Source: an uncultured Oscillospiraceae bacterium (GTDB lineage Bacteria > Bacillota > Clostridia > Oscillospirales > Ruminococcaceae). Taken from it: a stretch of 29,596 nt of DNA. The number at the start of each line of letters is the position of its first letter. Within the stretch, counting starts at the first letter, position 1. Under the pieces are notes generated by a model. That model was not told where the DNA came from and made no database searches. It saw only the letters and a program-made list of their open reading frames with translations. The position numbers and the translations under genes were made by a program. Where the stretch lies: contig UQDG01000026.1 in assembly GCA_900539695.1 (NCBI GenBank), positions 1 through 29,596 of the forward strand, read 5' to 3'. Below are positions 1 to 8,946 of the stretch, in pieces.

Positions 1-255
1 TGGGCAAGGTGTATATTGTGGTGTTGTGCAAATGCGGCACCAAGTGTAGGGGTAAAGGGTTATACCGTAAGTTCTCTCCCCACCCGCTTCGCCCCCTCGC
101 AGAGGGGGCCTTTAGGGGGCTATACCGGAAACTTTGTTGATAAAGTAGCCACTTCTCAGTCCGCTGCGCGGACAGCTCCCCTCTAGGGACGCCGCCCCCT
201 ACATACCATAAATGAAGTTCGCGCCAAGCGGGCCGATGCTAGCATCAGCCCCTAC
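1..255. repeat. Gene-free left edge with composite intergenic repeat
   Basis: No supported gene lies before about 358. From about 61 to 255 the sequence is a mosaic of short hairpin-forming blocks: a CCCCCTC/GAGGGGG hairpin near 90-106, a block reading TCAGTCCGCTGCGCGGACAG near 157-176 followed by CCCCTCTAGGG, and GATGCTAGCATC at 235-246. Similar blocks (CCCCTC.. with GAGGGG, and GCG-AAG-CGC type loops) recur between other genes here, so this is probably a genus-specific dispersed intergenic repeat. Positions 1-60 show nothing I recognise. Confidence 0.5.
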
Positions 256-308
256 AGAATGGGTGGTGTAAGAGGGACAGCATATAGAAAGATACTTGCG
301 CTTTTATC

Positions 309-338
309 TTGCAGGCTTTATACTGGTATTATTATAAT
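309..338 (+). promoter_or_regulatory. Promoter of the corA-like gene
   Basis: TTGCAG at 309-314 and a perfect TATAAT at 333-338 are separated by 18 bases. This places the transcription start near 345, only some 13-16 bases before the proposed start codon, which argues against the longer reading frame that opens at 259. Confidence 0.6.
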
Positions 339-357
339 GTATGGATGGTCAACTGCC

Positions 358-1299
358 ATGATGAAGATTTACCGTACCCAGGACAAGCAGCTTACCCGCG
401 TTGATGAGATCGGCGAGGGGTGCTGGGTCTGCCTGAACAGCCCGGATGAAAACGAGGCCCGCCTGGTGGCCTCTACCTTAGATATAGAGCCTGCCGACCT
501 GATGGCCGCTACCGACCCGGAAGAGTCGGCCCGTATCAGCCTGGAGGATGGCTACACTCTCATCATCGTGGACATTCCCATCAAGGTGCCTGACTCCGGC
601 GAGGGCATCTACACCACCATCCCGTTGGGCATCATCCTGACGCAGGAGCTGATCGTCACGGTCTGCTCGGTGGACACACCTGTTATTGGCGACTTCACCG
701 CCTGCCGGGTCAAGGGCTTTTCCACCCGCAAAAAAATGCGGTTCGTCTACCAGCTGCTCTACCGTGCGGCCTCGATGTACCAGCAGGAGCTGCGGCTCAT
801 TGACCGCCGCCGCCAGGCCATTGAGAAAAACCTGTCCGGCGACTTGAAGGACAGCGACCTGATGGAATTGCACGGCTTAGAGTCCACGTTGGTCTACTTT
901 GCCACCAGCTTACGGGCCAATGCCACGGTTCTGGACCGCCTGACCCGCTACAAACGGCTGGAGCAGTACCCCGACGACCGCGAACTGCTGGACGACGTTA
1001 TCGTTGAGATCCGCCAGGCCATCGAGATGACCAGCATCTACCGCGACGATATAAAAGGTACGCGGGAGCTGTTCAGCTCGATTTTGGACAACCGCCTGAA
1101 TAACGCCATGAAATATCTGACCAGCATCACCCTGCTGATGGCCGTGCCAACCGTCATCAGCGGCCTGTACGGCATGAACGTGCGGGCGGACGGCATGCCT
1201 TTTGCCAACTCCACCGCCGGTTTCGCCATCGTGCTGGGGCTGACGCTGGCACTGTGCATCCTGTCGGCCTGGGTGCTGCACAAAAAACACATGTTGTAA
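358..1299 (+). CDS. corA: CorA-family divalent metal ion transporter
   Basis: Pentameric CorA-type channel expected to carry Mg2+ (or Co2+/Ni2+) across the cytoplasmic membrane. The protein is about 313 residues, usual for the family. A large soluble N-terminal region with long charged helices is followed by two C-terminal membrane segments. The diagnostic GMN signature (YGMNV) closes the first of them near residue 272, and the second (FAIVLGLTLALCILSAW) is followed by a short basic tail (HKKHML). The open frame extends upstream to 259, but a perfect -10 box at 333-338 and a GGATGG sequence at 343-348 favour the ATG at 358 or the adjacent one at 361. It is a single-gene unit closed by a terminator. 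Ion specificity cannot be read from the sequence; ZntB-like export is less likely. Confidence 0.9.
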   Translation: MMKIYRTQDKQLTRVDEIGEGCWVCLNSPDENEARLVASTLDIEPADLMAATDPEESARISLEDGYTLIIVDIPIKVPDSGEGIYTTIPLGIILTQELIVTVCSVDTPVIGDFTACRVKGFSTRKKMRFVYQLLYRAASMYQQELRLIDRRRQAIEKNLSGDLKDSDLMELHGLESTLVYFATSLRANATVLDRLTRYKRLEQYPDDRELLDDVIVEIRQAIEMTSIYRDDIKGTRELFSSILDNRLNNAMKYLTSITLLMAVPTVISGLYGMNVRADGMPFANSTAGFAIVLGLTLALCILSAWVLHKKHML

Positions 1300-1303
1300 A
1301 ACC

Positions 1304-1330
1304 AAAGCCTGCCCAAAAAAGCAGGCTTTT
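1304..1330 (+). terminator. Intrinsic terminator after corA-like gene
   Basis: AAAGCCTGC (1305-1313) pairs with GCAGGCTTT (1321-1329), ending in a short T run. Confidence 0.75.
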
Positions 1331-1332
1331 GC

Positions 1333-1362
1333 TGTAACATTTCCGCCCGCTTTCCTTATATA
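1333..1362 (+). promoter_or_regulatory. Possible ECF-type promoter for the sigma operon
   Basis: TGTAAC at 1333-1338 carries the AAC core common in -35 elements read by ECF sigma factors and lies directly after the preceding terminator. No good sigma-A -35/-10 pair is visible. Autoregulation by the downstream sigma factor is an inference only. Confidence 0.3.
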
Positions 1363-1384
1363 AAGGTATAAAGGAGGTTTAAGC

Positions 1385-1945
1385 ATGGAGGATTCTGCCA
1401 TCGTGGCCCTGTACTGGGCCCGGGACGAGCAGGCACTGGCCGAGACCGCCACTAAGTTCGGCGCGTACTGCCGCAAAATTGCCGACAATATCCTGCACAG
1501 CGCCCACGACGTGGAAGAATGTGAAAACGATACCTGGCTGGCCGCCTGGAACAGTATGCCGCACAACCGGCCCGCACGGCTGGCCCCCTACCTGGGGCGC
1601 ATCACCCGCAACCTGGCGCTGGACCGCCTGGACAAAGCCACGGCCCAAAAGCGCGGCAGTGGGCAGACCTTTGCACCGCTGGACGAATTGGCCGAGTGCG
1701 TGGCCGCCCCCGGCAGCGTGGAGGATACCTTCGACGCCGCCGAGACCGGGCGGCTCATCAGCGAGTTTTTGCGCACCCTGCCCGAGGAGACCCGCAATAT
1801 TTTTCTGCGGCGGTACTGGTACTGCGATGCCATCGCCGACATTGCGGCGCGTTACGGCTTGACCGAGAGCAAGGTCCGCGTGACGCTGCACCGCACCCGC
1901 GGCAAGCTGGCCGCATACTTACAAAAGAAAGGGGTGGCCGTATGA
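1385..1945 (+). CDS. ECF-subfamily RNA polymerase sigma factor
   Basis: A 186-residue sigma-70 family factor of the extracytoplasmic function type. Region 2 spans about residues 20-85 and includes the helix DVEECENDTWLAAWN, typical of region 2.2, followed by YLGRITRNLALDRL. Region 4 spans about 125-180 with the helix-turn-helix around IADIAARYGLTESKVRVTLHR, where ESKVR precedes the recognition helix. It starts at an ATG 8 bases after a perfect AAGGAGG (1371-1377). The stop overlaps the ATG of the next gene (ATGA at 1942-1945), so the pair is translationally coupled, the usual layout of an ECF sigma with its anti-sigma factor. The signal sensed is unknown. Confidence 0.9.
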   Translation: MEDSAIVALYWARDEQALAETATKFGAYCRKIADNILHSAHDVEECENDTWLAAWNSMPHNRPARLAPYLGRITRNLALDRLDKATAQKRGSGQTFAPLDELAECVAAPGSVEDTFDAAETGRLISEFLRTLPEETRNIFLRRYWYCDAIADIAARYGLTESKVRVTLHRTRGKLAAYLQKKGVAV

Positions 1946-2547
1946 ACGAACGCCAGTTATTTGAGGCCATCGGCCGGGTGGACGATGACCTGATCCTGGC
2001 GGCCGACCGCCCCGCCGTGCGCCGCCGCAAGAAACCTGTATACTGGATGCCCGCGCTCTCGGTGGCCGCCTGCGCCGGGCTGCTGATGATCGGCGTGGCC
2101 GGTTGGCGCGCCGGAAGCAGCAAGAACGACTTTATGGAAAGCGCCGCTGCTGCCGCCGAAACCGCCCCCGAAGCAGCAGCCGCCCCTGATGAACCGCTGA
2201 TGAGCGCTGCCAGCCCTTACGCGGACGAGGGCAGTTCCCCCGTGGAGGGCAGCACCGACGGTACCTACAAGGCCGAGGACAGCACCGAATCCAGCATTGC
2301 CATCGCCCCGGCGCACGCCGTGATGCTGGAAGGTGTTATCTACTACGACACCTGCACGGTCAGCGGTACCGACGCCAAGGCCGCCCCCGACGGCACCATT
2401 ACCTCCACCGTGGACAGTGACTCCTTCCCCACCGAAGATGGGCAATCCAACTTCGGCACCGGCTACGCCTACCGCTACGGCAGTGAGAACGGCACACTGG
2501 AGGTGCAGATCGACGGCGAATGGTGGATCTTTGCCGCCAACCAATAA
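1942..2547 (+). CDS. Putative membrane anti-sigma factor / ECF partner protein
   Basis: A 201-residue protein with a short cytoplasmic N-terminus (about residues 1-33, with DDDLILAAD and a basic stretch RRRKK), one membrane segment at about 34-55 (MPALSVAACAGLLMIGVAG) and a low-complexity Ala/Glu/Ser-rich extracytoplasmic region ending in a small C-terminal domain (EVQIDGEWWIFAANQ). No HxxxCxxC zinc anti-sigma motif is present. Position and topology fit a membrane-tethered anti-sigma factor whose short N-terminus holds the sigma factor and whose outer domain senses the envelope. A much longer open frame starts at 1696 inside the sigma gene; the ATG at 1942, coupled to the sigma stop codon, is the sensible start. 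The role is inferred from position; there is no recognised domain. Confidence 0.65.
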   Translation: MNERQLFEAIGRVDDDLILAADRPAVRRRKKPVYWMPALSVAACAGLLMIGVAGWRAGSSKNDFMESAAAAAETAPEAAAAPDEPLMSAASPYADEGSSPVEGSTDGTYKAEDSTESSIAIAPAHAVMLEGVIYYDTCTVSGTDAKAAPDGTITSTVDSDSFPTEDGQSNFGTGYAYRYGSENGTLEVQIDGEWWIFAANQ

Positions 2548-2561
2548 GCAAACAGCATTTA

Positions 2562-4209
<1,648 letters not shown>

Positions 4210-4219
4210 TGCACACCCC

Positions 4220-4253
4220 ATGGCTGCCCCTTTTGCCAGGAGCAGCCATTTTT
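4220..4253 (+). terminator. Terminator after glpK
   Basis: ATGGCTGC (4220-4227) pairs with GCAGCCAT (4242-4249), followed by a run of five T. Confidence 0.75.
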
Positions 4254-4271
4254 CTATTGAAAAAGCAGCCT

Positions 4272-4288
4272 TATAATGTTATTATAAA
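4272..4288 (+). promoter_or_regulatory. Candidate -10 boxes upstream of the glycosyltransferase fusion
   Basis: An AT-rich patch holds TATAAT (4272-4277) and TATAAA (4283-4288) between the glpK terminator and the next gene. TTGAAA at 4257-4262 is a possible -35, but the spacing (20 bases to the second box) is not ideal. Confidence 0.4.
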
Positions 4289-4338
4289 ATGAATGGTTGT
4301 ATCCCTGTAACCGACAGCCTGGACAACGGAGGTCCTGC

Positions 4339-5859
4339 ATGCATTATCACAAATCCAAATTTCTGCGGTTTGCAAACGCCGCTTTCGAGTTTCTGCTGCT
4401 GATCCTTACTTTCATCTTTGCCGGCTGGCTGCGCAGCTACACACCCATGGGCAGCCAGTTCTTTATGTGGGACATCTGGACGTTCCTGCCCATTTCGGCC
4501 CTGTATGCGCTGGTGATCGTAGGCTGTAACGCCGTGCTGGGCAGCTACCGCACACTGCACCTGCGCAACAGCATCAAGCAGCTTTTTCTTATCGCGCTGA
4601 CCAGCCTGATGGGCCTGGCGCTGATGGCTACTGCGTTTTACGTGTTCCGCGTCAGCCAGCTTTCCCGCCTGCTGCTGGTATATTATTACCTGCTGTCGGT
4701 CATTATGATCTACCTCAAGCGGCTGGTGTTTGACAGGCTGGCGGATGTTTACGTGCGTAAGCACGACATCGTGCCCCGGGCGCTGCTCATCGGCGGCGGG
4801 CAGCTGGCCCACCGCTTCTTCCGCGATGTGATCGAGGGCCGCGGAAGCACCGCCATGCAGTATGTGGGCTACCTGGACGCCGCCCCCCGCGAGGGTCTGC
4901 CCGCTTATCTGGGTACCGTGGACAGCCTGTATGAACTGCTGCAGACCCACAAGGTCGATATGATCGTACTGGCCCAGGATGTGCAGGATGTAGCTACTAC
5001 CCAGCGCATTATGATGCTGGCCGACAACTTCCACCTGCGGGTAGCCGCAGTGCCGGTGTACAATGATTACGTCAGCTCCCGCACCGAGATCAGCACCCTG
5101 GGCGGCATGCGGTTCGTGGACCTGCGCCTGCTGAACACCTGCGAGATCATGGGCGTAAATATCGTTGTCACCGACATGGAAAAGACCGTCCGTCTACTGG
5201 AGGAAAAGCTGGAGGATTGGCGCGGCAAATACATCTGCGTGGCCAACGTCCACACCACTGTGACCGCCCACGACGACCCCACCTACCAGGCCGTGCAGAA
5301 CGGCGCCGTGATGGCCCTGCCGGACGGCGGCCCGCTGTCCAAATTCAGCCGCGAGCAGGGCTATGTGGACGCCGCCCGCGTGACCGGCCCCGACCTGATG
5401 AAAGAGATGCTGAAAGAGAGCGCGGGCAAGCACTACCGTCACTATTTCTACGGCTCTACGCAGGAAACGCTGGATATTTTAAAAGCAACTATTGAGAAGA
5501 ATTACCCCGGCGCGGTGATTGCCGGCATGTACTCGCCGCCGTTCCGTCCCCTCACGCCTGAGGAGGACGCCGCCGTCATCCGCCGCATCAACGAGACAAA
5601 GCCGGATTTCGTCTGGGTCGGCCTGGGTGCCCCCAAGCAGGAGCGCTGGATGGCCGCCCACGAGGACAAGGTACAGGCCGTGATGGTGGGTGTGGGTGCC
5701 GCTTTCGACTACGAAGCCGGCAACATCCGCCGCGCCCCCATGTGGATGCAGCGCCACAACCTGGAATGGCTGTACCGCCTGATGCAGGACCCCAAGCGCC
5801 TGTTTAAGCGCTACCTGACCACCAACATCAAATACCTGTGGTGGACCTGGAAACAATGA
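4339..5859 (+). CDS. Membrane WecG/TagA-family (GT26) glycosyltransferase fused to a polyprenyl-phosphate sugar transferase-like N-terminus
   Basis: A 506-residue two-part protein. Residues 1-130 form four membrane helices (about 12-31, 47-68, 81-103, 108-130). Residues 145-275 form a Rossmann-like domain (ALLIGGGQLAHRFF; MIVLAQDVQD; GMRFVDLR). Both match the N-terminal half of WbaP/WcaJ-type sugar-phosphate transferases. The catalytic sugar transferase domain normally following is absent; instead residues 276-506 are a complete GT26 domain (VANVHTT, LPDGGPLSKF, RVTGPDL, YGSTQET, WVGLGAPKQERW, GVGAAFD, RRAPMWMQRHNLEWLYRL). GT26 enzymes add a ManNAc-type or similar sugar to an undecaprenyl-linked intermediate for teichoic acid or surface polysaccharide. 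Start: ATG at 4339 with ACGGAGGT just upstream; a TTG at 4297 in frame has no such site. Donor sugar unknown. Confidence 0.85.
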   Translation: MHYHKSKFLRFANAAFEFLLLILTFIFAGWLRSYTPMGSQFFMWDIWTFLPISALYALVIVGCNAVLGSYRTLHLRNSIKQLFLIALTSLMGLALMATAFYVFRVSQLSRLLLVYYYLLSVIMIYLKRLVFDRLADVYVRKHDIVPRALLIGGGQLAHRFFRDVIEGRGSTAMQYVGYLDAAPREGLPAYLGTVDSLYELLQTHKVDMIVLAQDVQDVATTQRIMMLADNFHLRVAAVPVYNDYVSSRTEISTLGGMRFVDLRLLNTCEIMGVNIVVTDMEKTVRLLEEKLEDWRGKYICVANVHTTVTAHDDPTYQAVQNGAVMALPDGGPLSKFSREQGYVDAARVTGPDLMKEMLKESAGKHYRHYFYGSTQETLDILKATIEKNYPGAVIAGMYSPPFRPLTPEEDAAVIRRINETKPDFVWVGLGAPKQERWMAAHEDKVQAVMVGVGAAFDYEAGNIRRAPMWMQRHNLEWLYRLMQDPKRLFKRYLTTNIKYLWWTWKQ

Positions 5860-5865
5860 CCCTAT

Positions 5866-5894
5866 CGCCATCGCACACCGCGGTGGCGTTTTTT
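5866..5894 (+). terminator. Terminator after glycosyltransferase fusion
   Basis: CGCCATCG (5866-5873) pairs with CGGTGGCG (5881-5888) with one G-T pair, followed by six T. Confidence 0.75.
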
Positions 5895-5926
5895 GTCCCA
5901 CACAAAAGCCGCCCTCTGCGAGACAG

Positions 5927-5993
5927 CCTCCCCCGATACGGGGGAGGTGGCGCGAAGCGTCAGAAGGGGAGCGGTGGCTGCGCGACAGCGCAG
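5927..5993. repeat. Intergenic hairpin repeat
   Basis: CCTCCCCC (5927-5934) pairs with GGGGGAGG (5940-5947), then a GTGGCGCGAAGCG block, then CTGCGC (5978-5983) pairs with GCGCAG (5988-5993). The same grammar of CCCC/GGGG hairpin plus GCGAAGC block occurs at 21328-21440 and in shorter form elsewhere in the window. Confidence 0.6.
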
Positions 5994-6066
5994 ACGGAGG
6001 GAGAGAGACTTCGATAAAGCTCTCATTCAGGATTGCAGAAAGTTTTTCTCTAAGGAGTTTGTATAA

Positions 6067-8703
6067 ATGAAACGACTCGTCATCGGTCTGCTGGCCCACG
6101 TGGACAGCGGCAAAACCACCCTGGCCGAGGGTCTGCTCTACCGTGCCGGTGTGCTGCGCAAGCTGGGCCGGGTGGACCATAAGGATGCCTTTCTGGACAC
6201 CGACGCCCAGGAGCGCGCCCGGGGCATTACCATTTTCTCCAAGCAGGCCATGCTGACGCTGCCTGCCCTGCCGGACGCCGAGGAGACCACCCTGACCCTG
6301 CTGGACACCCCCGGCCACGTGGATTTTTCCGCCGAGGCCGAGCGCGCTTTGCAAGTGCTGGATTACGCGGTGCTGGTCATCAGCGGCACCGACGGCGTGC
6401 AGGCCCACACCGAAACGCTGTGGAAGCTGCTGGCACGTTACCGCGTACCTACCTTTATCTTCGTCAACAAGATGGACCTGCCCGGGGCGGATGCCGCCGT
6501 GCGCCTACGGGAGCTGCGTGGGCGGTTCGGGGATGGCTGTGTGGATTTCACCACCGCGCCGGACCCCGAGGCCCTGGCCCTGTGCAGCGAACCACTGATG
6601 GAGGAAGTGCTGGCCAGCGGTATTCCCAGCCGCGAGACTCTGCTGATGGCTATTGCGCGGCGGCAGGTGTTCCCCTGCTTTTTTGGCGCAGCCCTGCGGC
6701 TGGACGGCCTGGATGGCCTGCTGCATGGTCTGCAATCCCTGACCCGGATGCCCCCCGCCTGGGGCGAATTCGGCGCACGGGTGTTCAAAGTCAGCGAGGA
6801 TGCCGGCACCCGCCTGAGCTGGCTGAAAGTAACCGGCGGCGTGCTGCACGTAAAAGATACGCTGCCGGGCAGCGAAAAGGCCGACACCCTTCGCCTGTAC
6901 AGCGGCGGCAAGTTCCGGCTGGTCAGCGAGTGCCTGCCCGGCACCGTGGTGGCCGTGACCGGCCCCGCCAACACCCGCCCCGGCCAAGGCCTGGGGGCCG
7001 AGGCCGACGCCAGCGCCCCACTGCTGGAGCCGGTGCTGAACTACCGGGTGGATTGCCCCGACACCGACCCCCACACCGTGTTAAGAGCGCTGCAAACCCT
7101 GGAGGACGAGGACCCGCAGCTGCATGTGGCCTGGCGCGCCGATCTGGCCGAGGTGCATGTCCAGCTGATGGGCGAAGTGCAGCTGGAAATTTTGCAGAAC
7201 ATCCTGCAGGAGCGGTTCAAGCTGACCGTCACCTTCAGCGAGGGCGGCATTTTGTACAAAGAGACCCTCACCGCTGCCGTCGAGGGCATCGGCCACTACG
7301 AGCCTCTGCGCCATTATGCCGAGGTGCACCTGCTGCTGGAGCCCGGCCTCCGGGGCAGCGGCGTACAGCTGGCGGCGGACTGCCCGCCGGATAGTCTGGC
7401 CGAAAACTGGCAGCGCCTGGTGCTGACCCATCTGGCCGAGCGCACCCATCCCGGCGTGCTGATCGGTGCGCCGCTGACCGATGTGAAGATCACGCTCGCT
7501 GCAGGCCGCGCCCACCAAAAACACACCGAGGGCGGGGACTTCCGCCAGGCCACCTACCGCGCCGTGCGCCAGGGCCTGCGGATGGCCGAAGCAAAAAACG
7601 CCCTGCAATTGTTGGAGCCGTGGTATGAGTTCACGCTGGAGCTGCCCGCCGATTGCCTGGGCCGCGCCATGGCCGATGTGCAGCGGATGTGCGGCAGCTT
7701 TGAGCCTCCCCTCGCCCAGGGCGACACCGTGACCCTGACCGGCCGCCTGCCGGTAGCCACTGCCCGGGGCTATGCCCGGGAAATTGCCGCCTACACCCAC
7801 GGCCTGGGCCGCTGGTCTGTGCTGCCCGCCGGGTACGATGCCTGCCACAACGCCGACGAAGTGCTGGCTGACTTTGGCTACGACCCGGAAGCCGACGTGG
7901 AGAACCCGGCCGACTCGGTCTTTTGCAGCCACGGCGCGGGGTATCTCGTCCGCTGGGATGAGGTGCCTGCCAAAGCCCATGTGGACAGCGGGCTTGCCCG
8001 CCGCCTGGACAGCCCCGCCGGGGTGGACACCGATGCCGCCGATGAGGACGAGGAAGTACAGGCCAACAACGCCCGCCGCCGCGCGGCCGCCTACCGGGGC
8101 ACGCTGGAGCAGGACAAGGAACTGCTGGCGATTTTTGAGCGCACCTATGGCAAGATCAAGCGCCGTGGCCAGCCCGCCGGGGCGGATAACGACGACAAAG
8201 CCGCCCGCACCGCCATGCACACCCGCCCGGCCCCGGTGGTGACTTCTTCCGCCCCTGCCAAGCCCCAACCCACCGGGCCGGACTACCTGCTGGTGGACGG
8301 CTACAACGTGATTTTTGCCTGGGATGAATTGCGCAAAATGGCCGAGACGAATCTGGATGCCGCCCGCCGCCGCCTGATGGACATTTTGTGCAACTACGCC
8401 GGGTACAAGCGCTGCGTGCCCATCTTGGTATTTGACGCTTACAAAGTACGCGGCGGCACGCGGGAAGTAGAAAAGCACCACAACCTGTACGTAGTCTACA
8501 CCCAGGAGGCCGAGACCGCCGACATGTACATCGAGCGCACCACCCACGAGCTGGCCAAGGACCACCGCACCCGCGTGGTGAGCAGCGACGGTGCCGAGCA
8601 GATCATCGTGCTGGGCAACGGTGCCCTGCGCGTCTCCGCCCGCGCTTTCGCCGAGGAAGTAGCCGCAGTAGAAAAGGAAATACGAGAGTTTTTGCAGAAT
8701 TGA
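6067..8703 (+). CDS. TetM-like ribosomal GTPase fused to a Rae1/YacP-like NYN endoribonuclease
   Basis: An 878-residue protein. Residues 1-640 follow the ribosomal protection proteins (TetM/TetO/TetW, EF-G fold). The GTPase motifs are intact: AHVDSGKTT (10-18), RGITI (52-56), DTPGH (80-84), NKMD (134-137). Domains II-V follow, with LLEPWYEF near 514 and the family's C-terminal segment ending near 640. A charged linker (about 645-735, with Arg/Lys clusters) leads to residues 739-878, a full NYN domain matching Bacillus Rae1/YacP: LLVDGYN (Asp744), LVFDAYKVRG, QEAETAD, VVSSDGAEQ, GNGALRVSAR. Rae1 cleaves mRNA in the ribosomal A site, which is also where TetM-like factors bind, so I infer a ribosome-directed nuclease. 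Resistance to tetracycline is not implied. Start: ATG at 6067, 9 bases after TAAGGAG. Monocistronic. Confidence 0.88.
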   Translation: MKRLVIGLLAHVDSGKTTLAEGLLYRAGVLRKLGRVDHKDAFLDTDAQERARGITIFSKQAMLTLPALPDAEETTLTLLDTPGHVDFSAEAERALQVLDYAVLVISGTDGVQAHTETLWKLLARYRVPTFIFVNKMDLPGADAAVRLRELRGRFGDGCVDFTTAPDPEALALCSEPLMEEVLASGIPSRETLLMAIARRQVFPCFFGAALRLDGLDGLLHGLQSLTRMPPAWGEFGARVFKVSEDAGTRLSWLKVTGGVLHVKDTLPGSEKADTLRLYSGGKFRLVSECLPGTVVAVTGPANTRPGQGLGAEADASAPLLEPVLNYRVDCPDTDPHTVLRALQTLEDEDPQLHVAWRADLAEVHVQLMGEVQLEILQNILQERFKLTVTFSEGGILYKETLTAAVEGIGHYEPLRHYAEVHLLLEPGLRGSGVQLAADCPPDSLAENWQRLVLTHLAERTHPGVLIGAPLTDVKITLAAGRAHQKHTEGGDFRQATYRAVRQGLRMAEAKNALQLLEPWYEFTLELPADCLGRAMADVQRMCGSFEPPLAQGDTVTLTGRLPVATARGYAREIAAYTHGLGRWSVLPAGYDACHNADEVLADFGYDPEADVENPADSVFCSHGAGYLVRWDEVPAKAHVDSGLARRLDSPAGVDTDAADEDEEVQANNARRRAAAYRGTLEQDKELLAIFERTYGKIKRRGQPAGADNDDKAARTAMHTRPAPVVTSSAPAKPQPTGPDYLLVDGYNVIFAWDELRKMAETNLDAARRRLMDILCNYAGYKRCVPILVFDAYKVRGGTREVEKHHNLYVVYTQEAETADMYIERTTHELAKDHRTRVVSSDGAEQIIVLGNGALRVSARAFAEEVAAVEKEIREFLQN

Positions 8704-8708
8704 CGCAC

Positions 8709-8833
8709 CGCTTAAAGGCTCCCTTGTGCAAAGGGATATGTCACCGACGGTGACTGAGGGATCGTTCCGTTTACCTGGCAAGTCGGTTTGCCCCGCAAGG
8801 TCACAATCCCCCAGTCTGCGCTTGCGCGCAGGC
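8709..8833. repeat. Intergenic hairpin repeat, mosaic type
   Basis: Contains AGGCTCCCTTGTGCAAAGGGA (a short hairpin), TCACCGACGGTGACTGAGGGA, and CTGCGCTTGCGCGCAG. I recognise this style as a dispersed intergenic repeat of Faecalibacterium-like genomes, from memory and not from a search. It merges into the terminator that follows. Confidence 0.55.
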
Positions 8834-8861
8834 AGCCCCCCTTACACAAGGGGGGCTTTTT
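8834..8861 (+). terminator. Terminator after the GTPase-nuclease fusion
   Basis: AGCCCCCCTT (8834-8843), loop ACAC, AAGGGGGGCT (8848-8857) and five T. Confidence 0.85.
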
Positions 8862-8875
8862 GTTTGCACTATTTC

Positions 8876-8914
8876 TCATTTAGAAATGATTTTGAAAAAC
8901 GCCTGTGCTATACT
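8876..8914 (+). promoter_or_regulatory. Promoter and candidate operator of the first two-component operon
   Basis: An extended -10 (TGC TATACT, 8906-8914) lacks a good -35. In the place of the -35 region sits an inverted repeat TCATTT-AG-AAATGA (8876-8889), a plausible activator or response-regulator site. Confidence 0.45.
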
Positions 8915-8946
8915 GGTGTCAAATCCAAAGGAAGGAGATGCCCGCC

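Noticed and set aside
6067..8703. Tetracycline resistance as the function of the TetM-like part
   Set aside because: Family membership alone does not show resistance; the added nuclease domain and the lack of any mobile element point to another role.
7081..8781. A 566-codon open frame on the minus strand opposite the GTPase-nuclease gene
   Set aside because: Its translation is low-complexity Gly/Ala/Val/His/Gln-rich, typical of the antisense of a high-GC gene; the plus-strand protein is conserved end to end.
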